11,706 nucleotides of DNA from Dethiosulfovibrio sp. Lineage in GTDB: Bacteria; Synergistota; Synergistia; Synergistales; Dethiosulfovibrionaceae. A program made the translations under genes and the position numbers. The stretch lies in the NCBI GenBank assembly GCA_028709985.1, contig JAQUTB010000027.1, positions 1-11,706 on the forward strand, read 5' to 3'. Numbering within the stretch: position 1 is the stretch's first letter; every line of letters starts with the position of its first letter. Below, in pieces: positions 1-8,372 of the stretch. The notes below the pieces were generated by a model. The model saw only the letters and a program-made list of their open reading frames with translations, ran no database searches and was not told where the DNA came from.

Positions 1-117
1 GGGGCGTTGGTGATCCCCGGCCTGTCGGAGGGTGAGACGGTGGTGATCTCCGAGCTAGAGGCCCCCGTCCCTGGGATGAAGCTTAAGCCTTTTGATCTGG
101 AGGAGGCGCGAAGATGA
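1..117 (+). CDS. RND efflux periplasmic adaptor (membrane fusion protein), C-terminal fragment
   Basis: Frame 1 is open from the window edge to TGA at 115-117, giving 38 codons. The visible end reads GLSEGETVVISELEAPVPG and then MKLKPF. That is the usual closing pattern of HlyD/AcrA-type adaptors: a 'GL-x-EG-x-x-VV' strand followed by a 'PVPGMK' tail in the membrane-proximal domain. Adaptors of this family bridge the inner-membrane RND pump and the outer-membrane channel in the periplasm. The stop overlaps the start of the pump gene as ATGA (114-117), so the two are one operon and probably translationally coupled. The pump's ribosome binding site lies inside this reading frame. Family assignment rests on a short tail plus the neighbouring gene; the rest of the gene lies outside the window. 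Confidence 0.85.
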   Translation, partial: GALVIPGLSEGETVVISELEAPVPGMKLKPFDLEEARR

Positions 118-3100
118 TCCGTTTCTTCCTTCGACACCCCACGTCGGCAAACCTGATGATGGCGATTTTTATCATATTGGGGATCATGGCCCTGCCGGAG
201 CTCAGGAGGGAGACATTCGTTGATTTTTTGCCAAAACGGGTCTCTGTCACTGTGGCATACCCTGGCGCGACCGCCGACGAGGTTGACGAGTCGGTCGTCC
301 AGCTAGTCGAGGATGCCATATCGTCGGTTAGATACGTCCGGGAGGTACGGTCCGAGTCCAGGGACGGTCTGGGGATCGTCACTGCGGAGATGGAACCCGA
401 CTGGGACAGCTCGGTATTTTTAAACGACATCAAGACCGAGGTCGAGGCTATCGACGACCTGCCCGATGACGCCGAAAAGCCCGTCGTCAGGCTTTTAGGG
501 CAGACCAAGCCGGTGGTCTCCCTTGCTGTTACCGGTCCGATGGAGCCATCGGTGCTGAGGGCCTACGGCAGGAGGATAAGGGACGAGATAAGGGCTCTGC
601 CTGGGGTGTCTCAGGCTCAGCTTTCGGGCTTCTCCGATAGACAGTACCAGGTCATGGTGTCCCTCCCCCTCCTCAGACAGCATGGCCTGACCGTGGGAGA
701 CGTGGTCAGATCGGTGGGATCCCAGAACGTGGACCTTCCGGTGGGGTTTATAGAGTCCTCCGCCAGAAAGATCTCCCTCAGAGTCGCAGAGAGGCGCAGG
801 AGCAAAGAGGCCCTTGAGTCCACTGTGATATTCGAGGGACCGGACGGGGGGCGGATCCTCCTGGGGGACGTGGCGGATGTCCTGGACGATTTCGAGGTGG
901 AGGAGGACAAAATACTCTTCGACGGCGAAAGGGCCGCCTTTATCGTCGTCAGCAAGACCGACACGGAGGATTCTCTGAGGGTGTTGGATGAGATCAAGGG
1001 ATACCTGAAGGGCAAGGCGCCTCAACTTCCACCAGGGGTCTCCATCAGTCTGACCGACGACTACACGACCATCGTCAGGGATAGATTGGATATGCTCCTA
1101 AAAAACGGTTTCCAGGGCTTCCTCCTGGTTTTTACAACGCTGTTTTTGTTTTTCAACGGCAGGTACTCCCTGTGGGTCGCCATGGGGTTGCCTGTGTCTT
1201 TTCTTGGGGCTATGTTCTTTTTCCCGATACTTGGACAGACCCTCAATATGGTGTCCATGGTGGCCCTTCTTATGGGGCTTGGGTTGGTGATGGACGACGC
1301 CATAGTGATCTCGGAGAACATCGCCAAGCACCTCGCCGTGGGCAAGAGGCCTCTAGATGCCGCCGCCGACGGCCTCAAAGAGGTTTGGACCGGGGTCCTC
1401 TCGTCGTTTTTGACCACCGCTGCGGTATTCGTGCCTCTTTTGACAATACAGGGGCAGATGGGCAGGGTGTTTCAGCCCATACCGGTGGTGCTTCTCTCCG
1501 TCCTGGCGGTCAGTCTGGTGGAGGCTTTTTTCATACTGCCCCATCATCTGGCCCACTCGAAGGATAGAGTTGGGTTTACGGATAAATACAGAGAGAAGGT
1601 TAACCTCGGTATGGTCTACGTCAGGGATCGGTGGGTCATGAGGGTCGTAGACAGGGCGGTGGAGAACCGCTACTGGACCCTGGGCCTGACGATGTTCCTT
1701 CTATTGGGTTCTCTCGCTCTGCTAGTAGGAGGTGTCGTTAAGGTCCAGGCCTTCGCCGACATGGACGGGGATGTCCTCGAGGCCAGAATACTCATGCCTC
1801 AGGGAACCTCCCTGTCACAGACCGAGATGGCGGTCGGTTTTATCGTAGAGGCGTCCAAGTCCATGGACCTGTCCGATATGGTTACCCACAGGGCGGTGGA
1901 ATACGGGATACACCGGGGCCTGGACGAGAGGGGGTCCCACGTTGCAACCGTCAAGGTCAATCTGGTATCTGCGGAGGAGCGTAATTTCACGGTGGATCAG
2001 CTGGTGGACTCATGGAGCTCCGCCGTGGGGCAGATACCGGGGGTCCTGTCCCTGACCTTCGCCGAGCCGACTTTGGGGCCCCAGGGAAGGGCCATAGAGA
2101 TCCGCCTCCAGGGGGCCGACCTCGGGAGGCTCAAAGAGGCCTCTATCGACCTCCGTCGCTGGCTTGAGGGGATTCGTGGCGTGAGGGACCTGGACGACGA
2201 CATGAAGCCCGGAAGGCTTGAGATAGTGCTAAAACCCCTTCCTGGTGTCTTGTCCATGGGTCTTCCCTCCGGCGAGATCGCTCGGCAGGTCAGGAGGGCC
2301 TTTTACGGCGAGGTGGTGGACTCGTTCCAGGTGGGAGCGGAGAGGTTCGAGGTCAACGTCAAGCTCAGCGATGATGACGTGGAGGACATTCGCAGCCTGA
2401 TGGATCTCCCTGTGGCCCTCCCTGGTGGGGCTGATGCCCCCCTCGGCAGCCTGGTATCGCTGGAATACGAAAGGCCATGGAGCAGGATACACAGGCTGAA
2501 CGGGGTCAAGACTGTGACGGTCGTGGGGGACGTGAACACAGCTTTAGGCAACACCGCCGATATACTCACCTATATGAGACAGACCTATCTGCCCGAGTTT
2601 GAGCGAAAATATCCCGATCTGTCCATGACCCTGGACGGAGAGGCAGGCGAGATGGGGGAGACCCAGGCGTCCATGAAGAGGGCCCTTCTGCTGGGAGTGC
2701 TCGGCATATTCGTCCTGCTGTGTTTTCAGTTCAGAAGCTACATAGAGCCTCTGGTGGTGCTTCTGGCCATCCCCTTCGCTTTTATAGGCGTGGTGTGCGG
2801 CTCTTTGATAATGAACATACCCCTGAGCATGCCAGGGATAATGGGGTTCGTATCCCTCGCCGGTGTGGTGGTGAACAACTCGATACTGCTGGTGGAGTTC
2901 ATCAGGATGGGGATGGAGCAGGGACTATCGGTCGTACAGGCGGCGAAGGGAGCCAGCTCCGACAGGTTCAGGGCCATATTCCTGACGACTATGACCACCG
3001 TGGCGGGAATGGTCCCTCTGATGTTCGAACGAAACCTTCAGGCCCAGGTGCTGATACCTCTGGCTGTGAGCGTTGTCTTCGGCCTCATAGGCTCGACCCT

Positions 3101-3176
3101 TTTGGTGCTGGTGGTCCTTCCGTCCCTCTACGCCATAATGGACGACAGAGGGTGGGTCAGGTCAATAGGTGAATAA
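114..3176 (+). CDS. RND family efflux pump, inner-membrane transporter (AcrB/HAE-type)
   Basis: This is a complete 1020-residue protein, close to the usual 1020-1050 of the family. It should be a trimeric proton-driven exporter in the inner membrane, working with the adaptor encoded just upstream. The first membrane helix spans about residues 8-29, followed by a large periplasmic porter domain. A helix cluster begins near residue 331. The TM4 signature MDDAIVISEN puts the paired proton-relay aspartates at D394 and D395. A second periplasmic loop runs from about residue 550 to 850, and the last helix group starts near residue 863. TM10 carries VVVNNSILLVEF (N921/N922); the position matching E. 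coli AcrB Lys940 is Asn, as I recall for SwrC-like members. The start is supported by GGAGGAGG at 99-106, seven bases upstream. The substrate (drug, solvent, metabolite or lipid) cannot be told from sequence. Transcription ends at the hairpin immediately after the TAA. Confidence 0.95.
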   Translation: MIRFFLRHPTSANLMMAIFIILGIMALPELRRETFVDFLPKRVSVTVAYPGATADEVDESVVQLVEDAISSVRYVREVRSESRDGLGIVTAEMEPDWDSSVFLNDIKTEVEAIDDLPDDAEKPVVRLLGQTKPVVSLAVTGPMEPSVLRAYGRRIRDEIRALPGVSQAQLSGFSDRQYQVMVSLPLLRQHGLTVGDVVRSVGSQNVDLPVGFIESSARKISLRVAERRRSKEALESTVIFEGPDGGRILLGDVADVLDDFEVEEDKILFDGERAAFIVVSKTDTEDSLRVLDEIKGYLKGKAPQLPPGVSISLTDDYTTIVRDRLDMLLKNGFQGFLLVFTTLFLFFNGRYSLWVAMGLPVSFLGAMFFFPILGQTLNMVSMVALLMGLGLVMDDAIVISENIAKHLAVGKRPLDAAADGLKEVWTGVLSSFLTTAAVFVPLLTIQGQMGRVFQPIPVVLLSVLAVSLVEAFFILPHHLAHSKDRVGFTDKYREKVNLGMVYVRDRWVMRVVDRAVENRYWTLGLTMFLLLGSLALLVGGVVKVQAFADMDGDVLEARILMPQGTSLSQTEMAVGFIVEASKSMDLSDMVTHRAVEYGIHRGLDERGSHVATVKVNLVSAEERNFTVDQLVDSWSSAVGQIPGVLSLTFAEPTLGPQGRAIEIRLQGADLGRLKEASIDLRRWLEGIRGVRDLDDDMKPGRLEIVLKPLPGVLSMGLPSGEIARQVRRAFYGEVVDSFQVGAERFEVNVKLSDDDVEDIRSLMDLPVALPGGADAPLGSLVSLEYERPWSRIHRLNGVKTVTVVGDVNTALGNTADILTYMRQTYLPEFERKYPDLSMTLDGEAGEMGETQASMKRALLLGVLGIFVLLCFQFRSYIEPLVVLLAIPFAFIGVVCGSLIMNIPLSMPGIMGFVSLAGVVVNNSILLVEFIRMGMEQGLSVVQAAKGASSDRFRAIFLTTMTTVAGMVPLMFERNLQAQVLIPLAVSVVFGLIGSTLLVLVVLPSLYAIMDDRGWVRSIGE

Positions 3177-3219
3177 AAAACACAGAGAGTCGGGACAAAG
3201 CCCGGCTCCCTGTGTTTTT
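3175..3219. terminator. Bidirectional rho-independent terminator between convergent genes
   Basis: A 14-pair stem (3181-3194 with 3201-3214, one A-C mismatch and one G-T pair) closes a 6-base loop. It is flanked by six A on the left (3175-3180) and five T on the right (3215-3219). Both strands therefore read as a GC-rich hairpin followed by a T tract. It serves the pump gene ending at 3176 (plus) and the chemoreceptor gene ending at 3222 (minus). Confidence 0.92.
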
Positions 3220-3221
3220 GT

Positions 3222-5243
3222 CTAAGATCTCACCTGAGGGACAATGCCGTTTTTGGGCCTCAGCTTGAAGTAATCCACCGCTTTCTCCATGTCGTTGCTG
3301 AGTGCCACCAGGTCCTCCGCCGAGCGGGCCATCAACTCGAAGGCCGCCCCTGTCTCGGTCATCCCGTTGGTTATGGATTTGAGGGCGTCGGCGATCTGCT
3401 TGGTGTTGGCCGATATATGGTCCACCCCTGACGCCATCTCCTGGGTGCTGGCGGACTGTTCCTCCGCAGCTGCGGCTATGGACTGGACGTTCTCGGTTAT
3501 GGAGTTCATCCTCTCCACCACGTGGAAAAACGTCTCCTTTGTACGGTCGGTCCTGTTTACCAGGTCTTCTATCAGGCTTGAGGACCTCTCCTGGTCCTTG
3601 GCTGCGGCCTTGGTCCTGTTTATTATCTCGTCTATGAGGGTTCCCACGTTCTTAGCGGCCCTGTTGCTCTCCTCCGCCAGCTTTCTCACTTCCTCAGCCA
3701 CCACGGCGAAGCCTCTGCCGTGCTCCCCTGCCCTGGCCGCCTCAATGGCTGCGTTCAGGGCCAGGAGGTTGGTCTGATCCGCTATGGTGGTTATGGCGGT
3801 CACGAACTGGCCTATTGAGTCAACCGACGAGTCCAGGCTCTTTATGGCTTCCCCCACTTGTTGTTCCGAGCGGGAGACCTCTTTTATGACATCGACCATC
3901 GCCTCTAACGCCTTGCTGCCCTCGGCTGCCTCGTGGGACGATGCCTCTGCCGATTCTCCAACCTGGACTGCGTTCATGGCCCCAGATTGGGCTCCCTCTG
4001 CCACCTCCGCCAGGCTGGCGTTGGTCTGTTCCACAGTGGAGGCCGTGGACTGGGCCATCTCGTTGCCCTTGACGGTCATCGCCAGAACCTGATCCGCCGT
4101 GGCGTTAGCCTCCTCTATGGCGGCGTTGACGTCCTGGGATCTGTCCAGCACCGTTTTTGCGCTGTCGCTTATGGTCGTCATCGCCGATGAGACCTGTTCG
4201 GTCATGGAATCTATGGCGTTCCTAAGCTCCACCATTTCCTTCATGGAGGATCGGTCGTCTATTGAGACGTTGAGGTCTCCTGTGGCTATCCGCTTCATAG
4301 CCGACACAGCCTTCTCTATCGGCCTCGCCATGCTCCTCGCTATGAAGAGCGATACTATCGCGATGAGTGCTACAAGCGCTGCCGTGATCAACACTATAGT
4401 GTTCCTCATCCTGATAACGGGGGCCAAAAACTCGTCCTGATAGGCCGAGGTGAAGACCAGCCATCCAGTCATTGGTGCGGGGCAGAAGGCCGCCAGCTTA
4501 TCCTTGCCCTCGAAGGGGTAGTTGTCGACGCCCCTGGCTCCCGACATGCCCTTTTTGACTATGTCCGCCAGCGCCTTGGGTATCAGTTTGCTTTCCTTTG
4601 ACGCGTCCAGGGTTCCTTGATGATCGTCGTTGGGGTGTATCGCCACGACACCCCTTTTGTCCAGCACGAAAACGTAGCCGGTCTCTCCCCACTTGAAGTC
4701 GGTCATGGCGGCCCTCAGGTCGTTGAGGGGGATCCGTCCGCAAAGAAGAGCACCAGGCTTCGACTCTCCGTTCGCGAACACCGGAGCCGCGATGACCACC
4801 ACCATCTCCCCGGTCTTTTGGGATTTAACCGGATCGCTCAGCATCGGCTTTCCGGAGGAGAACGCCTGTTTGACGTAATCCCTGTCTCCAAGGTTTAACG
4901 TGGTCCCGTCGAGGTATCGGGCTGTTCCGTTCGCCTCGACCACCCACAGATCTTGAACGCCCGTCTCCGATATCTTTAGGTTCTCCAAAAAAGGCCTTTG
5001 TCTTTCCCAGCTCAGCGACCTTATCTCAGGCATCGACGACATCAGGGCTACCGCACCGACCTCAGCCTTAATGTAGCTGTCCACCATTTTGGACACCGCA
5101 TCCGTCAGGGCTATTCCCTCTTTTTCTGCTGCTGTCTTAAGAGCGTTGCCTGAACGGTTTATGGCCATCAGGCCAAGGGTCCCCAGGCCCAGTAAGCTGA
5201 CCACCACGAATACAGCTATGAGCCTTCCCTTTAAAGTGTTCAT
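3222..5243 (-). CDS. Methyl-accepting chemotaxis protein with double-Cache sensor (MCP 1)
   Basis: This 673-residue transmembrane chemoreceptor signals through CheW/CheA to the flagellar motor. The order is a short basic N-terminus, TM1 at about residues 9-27, a periplasmic dCache_1-like domain at about 33-275, TM2 at about 281-302, HAMP at about 303-355, and a long cytoplasmic coiled coil. The coiled-coil tip at about 484-527 has the near-invariant [16 protein letters not shown] and [18 protein letters not shown]. The membrane-distal Cache module shows [10 protein letters not shown] (119-128) and a later IAAPVF strand. The second module has [11 protein letters not shown] (188-198). It lacks the R-x-W-Y amino-acid signature seen in the neighbouring receptor, so its ligand class is probably different and is not identifiable here. 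There is no obvious CheR/CheB-binding C-terminal pentapeptide. The ATG at 5241-5243 follows AGGAGG (complement of 5251-5256) by seven bases. It lies 128 bp downstream of MCP 2 on the same strand with no convincing terminator between, so read-through is possible. Confidence 0.95.
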   Translation of the reverse strand: MNTLKGRLIAVFVVVSLLGLGTLGLMAINRSGNALKTAAEKEGIALTDAVSKMVDSYIKAEVGAVALMSSMPEIRSLSWERQRPFLENLKISETGVQDLWVVEANGTARYLDGTTLNLGDRDYVKQAFSSGKPMLSDPVKSQKTGEMVVVIAAPVFANGESKPGALLCGRIPLNDLRAAMTDFKWGETGYVFVLDKRGVVAIHPNDDHQGTLDASKESKLIPKALADIVKKGMSGARGVDNYPFEGKDKLAAFCPAPMTGWLVFTSAYQDEFLAPVIRMRNTIVLITAALVALIAIVSLFIARSMARPIEKAVSAMKRIATGDLNVSIDDRSSMKEMVELRNAIDSMTEQVSSAMTTISDSAKTVLDRSQDVNAAIEEANATADQVLAMTVKGNEMAQSTASTVEQTNASLAEVAEGAQSGAMNAVQVGESAEASSHEAAEGSKALEAMVDVIKEVSRSEQQVGEAIKSLDSSVDSIGQFVTAITTIADQTNLLALNAAIEAARAGEHGRGFAVVAEEVRKLAEESNRAAKNVGTLIDEIINRTKAAAKDQERSSSLIEDLVNRTDRTKETFFHVVERMNSITENVQSIAAAAEEQSASTQEMASGVDHISANTKQIADALKSITNGMTETGAAFELMARSAEDLVALSNDMEKAVDYFKLRPKNGIVPQVRS

Positions 5244-5371
5244 TTATCCCCCTCCTCCGTTTTATGTCCACCACTCTTTCATTCTATACGGTAAGTGGTT
5301 TTTTTTGCTAGGAGGGGAAAAGATTATTATGTATGGGCTTTTTAGACTAGTTTGGTCGGGATTGATTGCGG

Positions 5372-7468
5372 CTACCCGAAGGTCGCGGCGTTAAGGATCC
5401 TTCTCGCTCTGGAGGCTTTCCTTCCTCCCTGTAGCGGGACCAGCGATCTCTCCTGCTCCAGCCTGAACCTGGAGACCAAAGCCTGAAGCCTCTGGGCGGA
5501 CATGGCTGTCGCCGTAGCCGATTCGGATATGGACTGAGCCGTATGGGCGCTGTCTTGAGCTTCGTCCTTTATCGATACCACTGCGTTGTAGGTCAACTGG
5601 TTGGATTGGGCTATTGACTCCACCGAGGCCGATATTTCCTCCCCCGATGCCGCCTGTTCTTGGGACAGTGATGCCATCTGCTTCCCCTCTTCCGCCATAA
5701 GCCTTATCTCCTCCGTAAGATTGATTACCGCCTGGGAGGAGCGTGCCGCGTCCTTGGCTATGTTGCTCAGTCTAGTGGATAGCCTGTCCGCTCCTTCGCT
5801 ACAGTTGTGGGTTCCCTTTTGGAGCTCTCCTATTATGTTGGATATTTCCTTGGATGCCTTGCCCGACTCCTCCGCCAATTTTCTGACCTCGTCAGCAACC
5901 ACGGCGAAGCCTCTTCCCGATTCCCCCGCTCTGGCCGCCTCTATGGCGGCGTTCAATGCCAGCAGGTTGGTCTGCTCCGCTATGCCGTTTATGGTCTCCA
6001 CGAAACGGGCTATATGACCGACGGTCTCACCTAGGAGAGCTAAGTCCCGTTTGTTATCCACCGTCAGACCGATTTCTTTCTCTATGACCGATACAACCTC
6101 GGCGATCCGAGTCGCCTCCTCTCGGGCCTTGATGTCGAGGGAGATTGCCCTCTCCGCGCCTTTCATGGCGATATCGGCCCCGTTCTGGGCCCCGGAGGCG
6201 ATCTCCTCCAACGCCGCTGAGGCCTCTTGTATGGAGGAGGCGTTTTCTCCCGCCCTCCGGTCAAGCTCGTCGACCGAGCTCAGGATGGTCTTCGTGTTGT
6301 TGGAGGCCTTCTCCGCCGCCTGGGCCAGCTCGTGGGATCTATCGCTTGAGGAAAGGCTCTCCTCCCTGATCTCCATCATGGCGGATTTTAGGTCTTCGGT
6401 CATAGCTCCAAGGGCGTCCGCTAGGCGACCTATAGCGTCGGGGGCGTCGTACATAAACTCGTCCCTGCTGACCGTCAGATCTCCCTCAGCCACCCTCTTG
6501 GTCAGTTTTGATGCCAGCCTCAGAGGGGTCACCACGGTCCTGTAGGTCAGCCACATCACCAAAGCCGCTATGGCTAAACCGCCAAGCCCCAGTGCTATTA
6601 GCTTCAGCGCCAATAATGTAACCATGTTGGATATGGCTCCCTGGGGGTACAGAAAGACCACGGGAAATCCCTCGTGGCTCCTTCCGTAGTAGGCCCTGAA
6701 TGCACGGCCCTCCGTGGTCACTGAGGTTGAACCGCTCTCTCCCGATATGGCTGCGGAGGCGACGTCCCTGATGGAACGGTCCACCGCTCCATCGTCTTGA
6801 AGAGGGGACCCCATTACAGAGCCGACCGGGCCCTCTATTACTCTTCCCGATCTATCCAGGAGGAGCAAGCTTCCCTCTCCCTGAATCTTTCTGCCCACAG
6901 CAAAACTCCTTAGATCCTCCAGAAGGACGTCCACACCAAAGACCCCCCAAATAGAGCGGTCGCCTCTTTTGATAGGGGCCGACAGGGTTATCACAGGCTT
7001 TCCTGTCCCAGCGTCTATGTAGGGGTCTGTCACGTAGACCCCATCCACCTTCATGGCTCCGCGATACCACGGCCTGGTTCTGGGGTCGAAGCCATCGGGC
7101 AGCTTTTGGTCCACGTTGGACGTGAAGAAAGATCCGTCCCCTGTCCTGCCGACGAAGATGCCGGTTACGCCTGAGGCTCTGTTTCCCTCTCCCAGATGGA
7201 CCATATAGGAGGAAAGGTCCCTGTCTTCGTCCATCATGTTCCTGTCCAATAGATAGCTAAGCTGAGATCCTATCGCTGTGCTTTTCGTCCTGAGTTGACC
7301 GAATATCTGATCCACCATGATGGCGGTGTCGTTAAGAGCTGAAATCCCCGCTAGGTCGATCTGCCCCTCTAGGTTGTTTTTGGATATGAACGAGGCAGTA
7401 CCTATCATGATCGTCATGGCGAGCAGAACCGATATCCCCATCGCTAAAAAACGTCCCTTGATAGTCAT
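5372..7468 (-). CDS. Methyl-accepting chemotaxis protein with amino-acid-type double-Cache sensor (MCP 2)
   Basis: This 698-residue chemoreceptor has TM1 at about residues 8-28, a periplasmic dCache_1 domain at about 33-278, TM2 at about 284-307, HAMP at about 308-360, and a cytoplasmic methylation/signalling coiled coil. The hairpin tip at 494-535 contains [16 protein letters not shown] and [18 protein letters not shown]. The distal Cache pocket shows FDPRTRPWY (127-135), DPYID (148-152) and GVD (178-180). Residues R132, W134, Y135, Y150, D152 and D180 line up with the amino-acid-binding motif of PctA-type receptors as I remember it; the first motif Tyr is Phe127 here. That suggests an amino acid or close analogue as ligand (inference). 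The C-terminal 30 residues are rich in Arg/Ser and lack an evident CheR-docking pentapeptide. The start ATG (7466-7468) follows AGGAGG (complement of 7478-7483) by nine bases. A second chemoreceptor gene follows 128 bp downstream. Confidence 0.95.
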   Translation of the reverse strand: MTIKGRFLAMGISVLLAMTIMIGTASFISKNNLEGQIDLAGISALNDTAIMVDQIFGQLRTKSTAIGSQLSYLLDRNMMDEDRDLSSYMVHLGEGNRASGVTGIFVGRTGDGSFFTSNVDQKLPDGFDPRTRPWYRGAMKVDGVYVTDPYIDAGTGKPVITLSAPIKRGDRSIWGVFGVDVLLEDLRSFAVGRKIQGEGSLLLLDRSGRVIEGPVGSVMGSPLQDDGAVDRSIRDVASAAISGESGSTSVTTEGRAFRAYYGRSHEGFPVVFLYPQGAISNMVTLLALKLIALGLGGLAIAALVMWLTYRTVVTPLRLASKLTKRVAEGDLTVSRDEFMYDAPDAIGRLADALGAMTEDLKSAMMEIREESLSSSDRSHELAQAAEKASNNTKTILSSVDELDRRAGENASSIQEASAALEEIASGAQNGADIAMKGAERAISLDIKAREEATRIAEVVSVIEKEIGLTVDNKRDLALLGETVGHIARFVETINGIAEQTNLLALNAAIEAARAGESGRGFAVVADEVRKLAEESGKASKEISNIIGELQKGTHNCSEGADRLSTRLSNIAKDAARSSQAVINLTEEIRLMAEEGKQMASLSQEQAASGEEISASVESIAQSNQLTYNAVVSIKDEAQDSAHTAQSISESATATAMSAQRLQALVSRFRLEQERSLVPLQGGRKASRARRILNAATFG

Positions 7469-7520
7469 AAAATATGTCCTCCTATCGTCTTTAGTGTCCG
7501 TCTAAAGGGTATCGGAAAGG

Positions 7521-7605
7521 TCGCATTACCGCCATGCGATGATACAGACATGATACACAAGCTTAACCTTATCGATAGCTGTAAAGTTTTAAGTCACTAA
7601 CTTTA
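7521..7605. promoter_or_regulatory. Repeat-rich upstream region of MCP 2, possible operators
   Basis: Three small symmetric elements lie between the start of MCP 2 and the 7638-7674 hairpin. TCGCAT/ATGCGA is a 6-bp inverted repeat (7521-7526 and 7534-7539). ATGATACA is an 8-bp direct repeat starting at 7539 and 7550, one helical turn apart. TAAAGTT/AACTTTA is a 7-bp inverted repeat (7582-7588 and 7599-7605). The palindrome TATCGATA is at 7570-7577. The MCP 2 promoter should lie here, but I find no clear sigma-70 pair and no correctly spaced flagellar sigma-28 site. Confidence 0.3.
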
Positions 7606-7637
7606 TTTGGGACACCGACCTTCGGGATAATACGGCA

Positions 7638-7674
7638 AAGGCCTCGTCATGTCAACGAGGCCTTCGGCGTTTTT
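7638..7674 (+). terminator. Terminator-like hairpin, T tract on the plus strand
   Basis: A perfect 10-bp stem, AAGGCCTCGT (7638-7647) with ACGAGGCCTT (7655-7664), closes a 7-base loop. On the plus strand it is followed by CGGCG and five T (7670-7674). The minus-strand gene ending at 7674 lies on the A side, and its transcript leaves the stem into only three T. The hairpin may still end that transcript or work in both directions, but its canonical orientation is plus, where no gene is seen to end. Confidence 0.6.
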
Positions 7675-8162
7675 CAGCGGCTTAGGTATTTTGCCAATAT
7701 GGGCACTGTTATAAGGACAAGTGTTATCCTGGAGACGTGGAACATGAGCGCCAGTGGTGCGTTGGCATCGCTCTCCGTCGCGGCCAACCCCAGACCGGAC
7801 AGGCCTCCAGGGGACGCCGCGAACAGGGACGTCAGTATATCCATGCCAAAAAAACGGGATAGTATCAGGGCAACCGTGACCCCTAATCCCAACATTACCA
7901 CCGAGTAGCCCAGGGCGACCGGTATCATGGACGGTAGGGCCTTCACCGAACTGACGTCCGAGTTGAAAACTATGGCCCCTGCCACCAGAAGCTGAGACAA
8001 TATGCTGAGCCAGCGGCTCCCGTCCAGGTCAGGCGCTAACGCTATCTTCACCGCCAACCCGGCTATCATTCCGCCTACCATTATGCCTGATGGCATTTTT
8101 ATTACGTGACCGATGAGGCCTCCTAACAATACAGCGCCCCATACCAAGACTACCTGATTCAA
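7674..8162 (-). CDS. AbrB-duplication-type membrane protein, single-repeat (half-length) form
   Basis: This is a very hydrophobic 162-residue protein with about five membrane segments. It matches one copy of the repeat found in PF05145/TIGR03082 proteins, whose better-known members are about 350 residues with two copies. Recognisable parts are the N-terminal GGLIGHVIKMPSGIMVGGM (residues 14-32) and the conserved AASPGGLSGLGLAA with a following FHVSRI (C-terminal third). These proteins are often called 'AbrB family transcriptional regulator' or 'ammonia monooxygenase' in databases. Both labels mislead: this is an integral membrane protein of unknown transport or regulatory role, unrelated to the Bacillus DNA-binding AbrB. 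The start is TTG at 8160-8162, with only a weak AGGGCGG Shine-Dalgarno. It is the first start codon after the in-frame TAG of the mini-gene upstream, 30 bases away, so the two are probably co-transcribed and perhaps coupled. The missing second repeat may be supplied by homodimerisation or by another gene. Confidence 0.8.
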   Translation of the reverse strand: MNQVVLVWGAVLLGGLIGHVIKMPSGIMVGGMIAGLAVKIALAPDLDGSRWLSILSQLLVAGAIVFNSDVSSVKALPSMIPVALGYSVVMLGLGVTVALILSRFFGMDILTSLFAASPGGLSGLGLAATESDANAPLALMFHVSRITLVLITVPILAKYLSR

Positions 8163-8192
8163 TTTAACTATCCGCCCTGGGCAGCAGGTGGT

Positions 8193-8306
8193 CTAGACCT
8201 GGTGGGCCTTCTGCCGGATGGCCTGGAACTTTTCAACGATCTCTTTTCGCCAAAGGACACATGCGGACAATATAAGATATGCGACAACAAAGTTAAACGC
8301 GCTCAA
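8193..8306 (-). CDS. Small single-span membrane protein, 37 residues, function unknown
   Basis: A short frame begins with TTG at 8304-8306 and ends with TAG at 8193-8195. Its start is well placed five bases after GGGAGGGG (complement of 8312-8319). The product has a hydrophobic helix at about residues 4-19 (FNFVVAYLILSACVLW) followed by a charged, probably amphipathic tail, KEIVEKFQAIRQKAHQV. That layout is typical of bacterial membrane mini-proteins and accessory subunits. It resembles CcmD in shape only; no cytochrome-maturation genes are nearby. It precedes the half-length AbrB-type gene by 30 bases and shares its reading frame across the TAG. A candidate promoter with an extended -10 lies about 35 bases upstream. 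I do not recognise a named family. The calls rest on the ribosome binding site, the clean helix-plus-tail composition, and the otherwise empty 206-bp gap. Confidence 0.6.
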   Translation of the reverse strand: MSAFNFVVAYLILSACVLWRKEIVEKFQAIRQKAHQV

Positions 8307-8346
8307 AGAAACCCCTCCCGTCAATCTCGTTTTTCAAGTCACCTAC

Positions 8347-8372
8347 AGTATAGCACAGTCCAGGGATGTCAA
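8347..8372 (-). promoter_or_regulatory. Candidate promoter for the mini-gene and AbrB-type gene
   Basis: On the minus strand there is TTGACA (complement of 8367-8372) and an extended -10, TGCTATACT (complement of 8347-8355). The spacer between the hexamers is only 14 bases, so the extended -10 probably does most of the work. The -35 overlaps the stop codon of the peptidase gene (8369-8371), which would let the downstream pair be transcribed separately. Expected start near 8340, giving a leader of about 35 bases. Confidence 0.45.

Noticed and set aside
495..1025. Long minus-strand frame within the RND pump gene
   Set aside because: Antisense shadow of a clearly conserved pump; composition is that of reversed high-GC codons.
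3289..4440. Several plus-strand frames within MCP 1 (and similar ones within MCP 2)
   Set aside because: They mirror the Ala/Ser/Glu-rich coiled coil on the opposite strand and have no independent start signals or recognisable domains.
5271..5298. CCACT/AGTGG inverted repeat upstream of MCP 1
   Set aside because: Only five pairs around an 18-base spacer; not distinguishable from chance.
7555..7605. Possible sigma-28 (flagellar) promoter for MCP 2 from TAAA and CGATAA-like strings
   Set aside because: The spacing between the -35-like and -10-like parts is about four bases short of the consensus and the -10 matches only partly.
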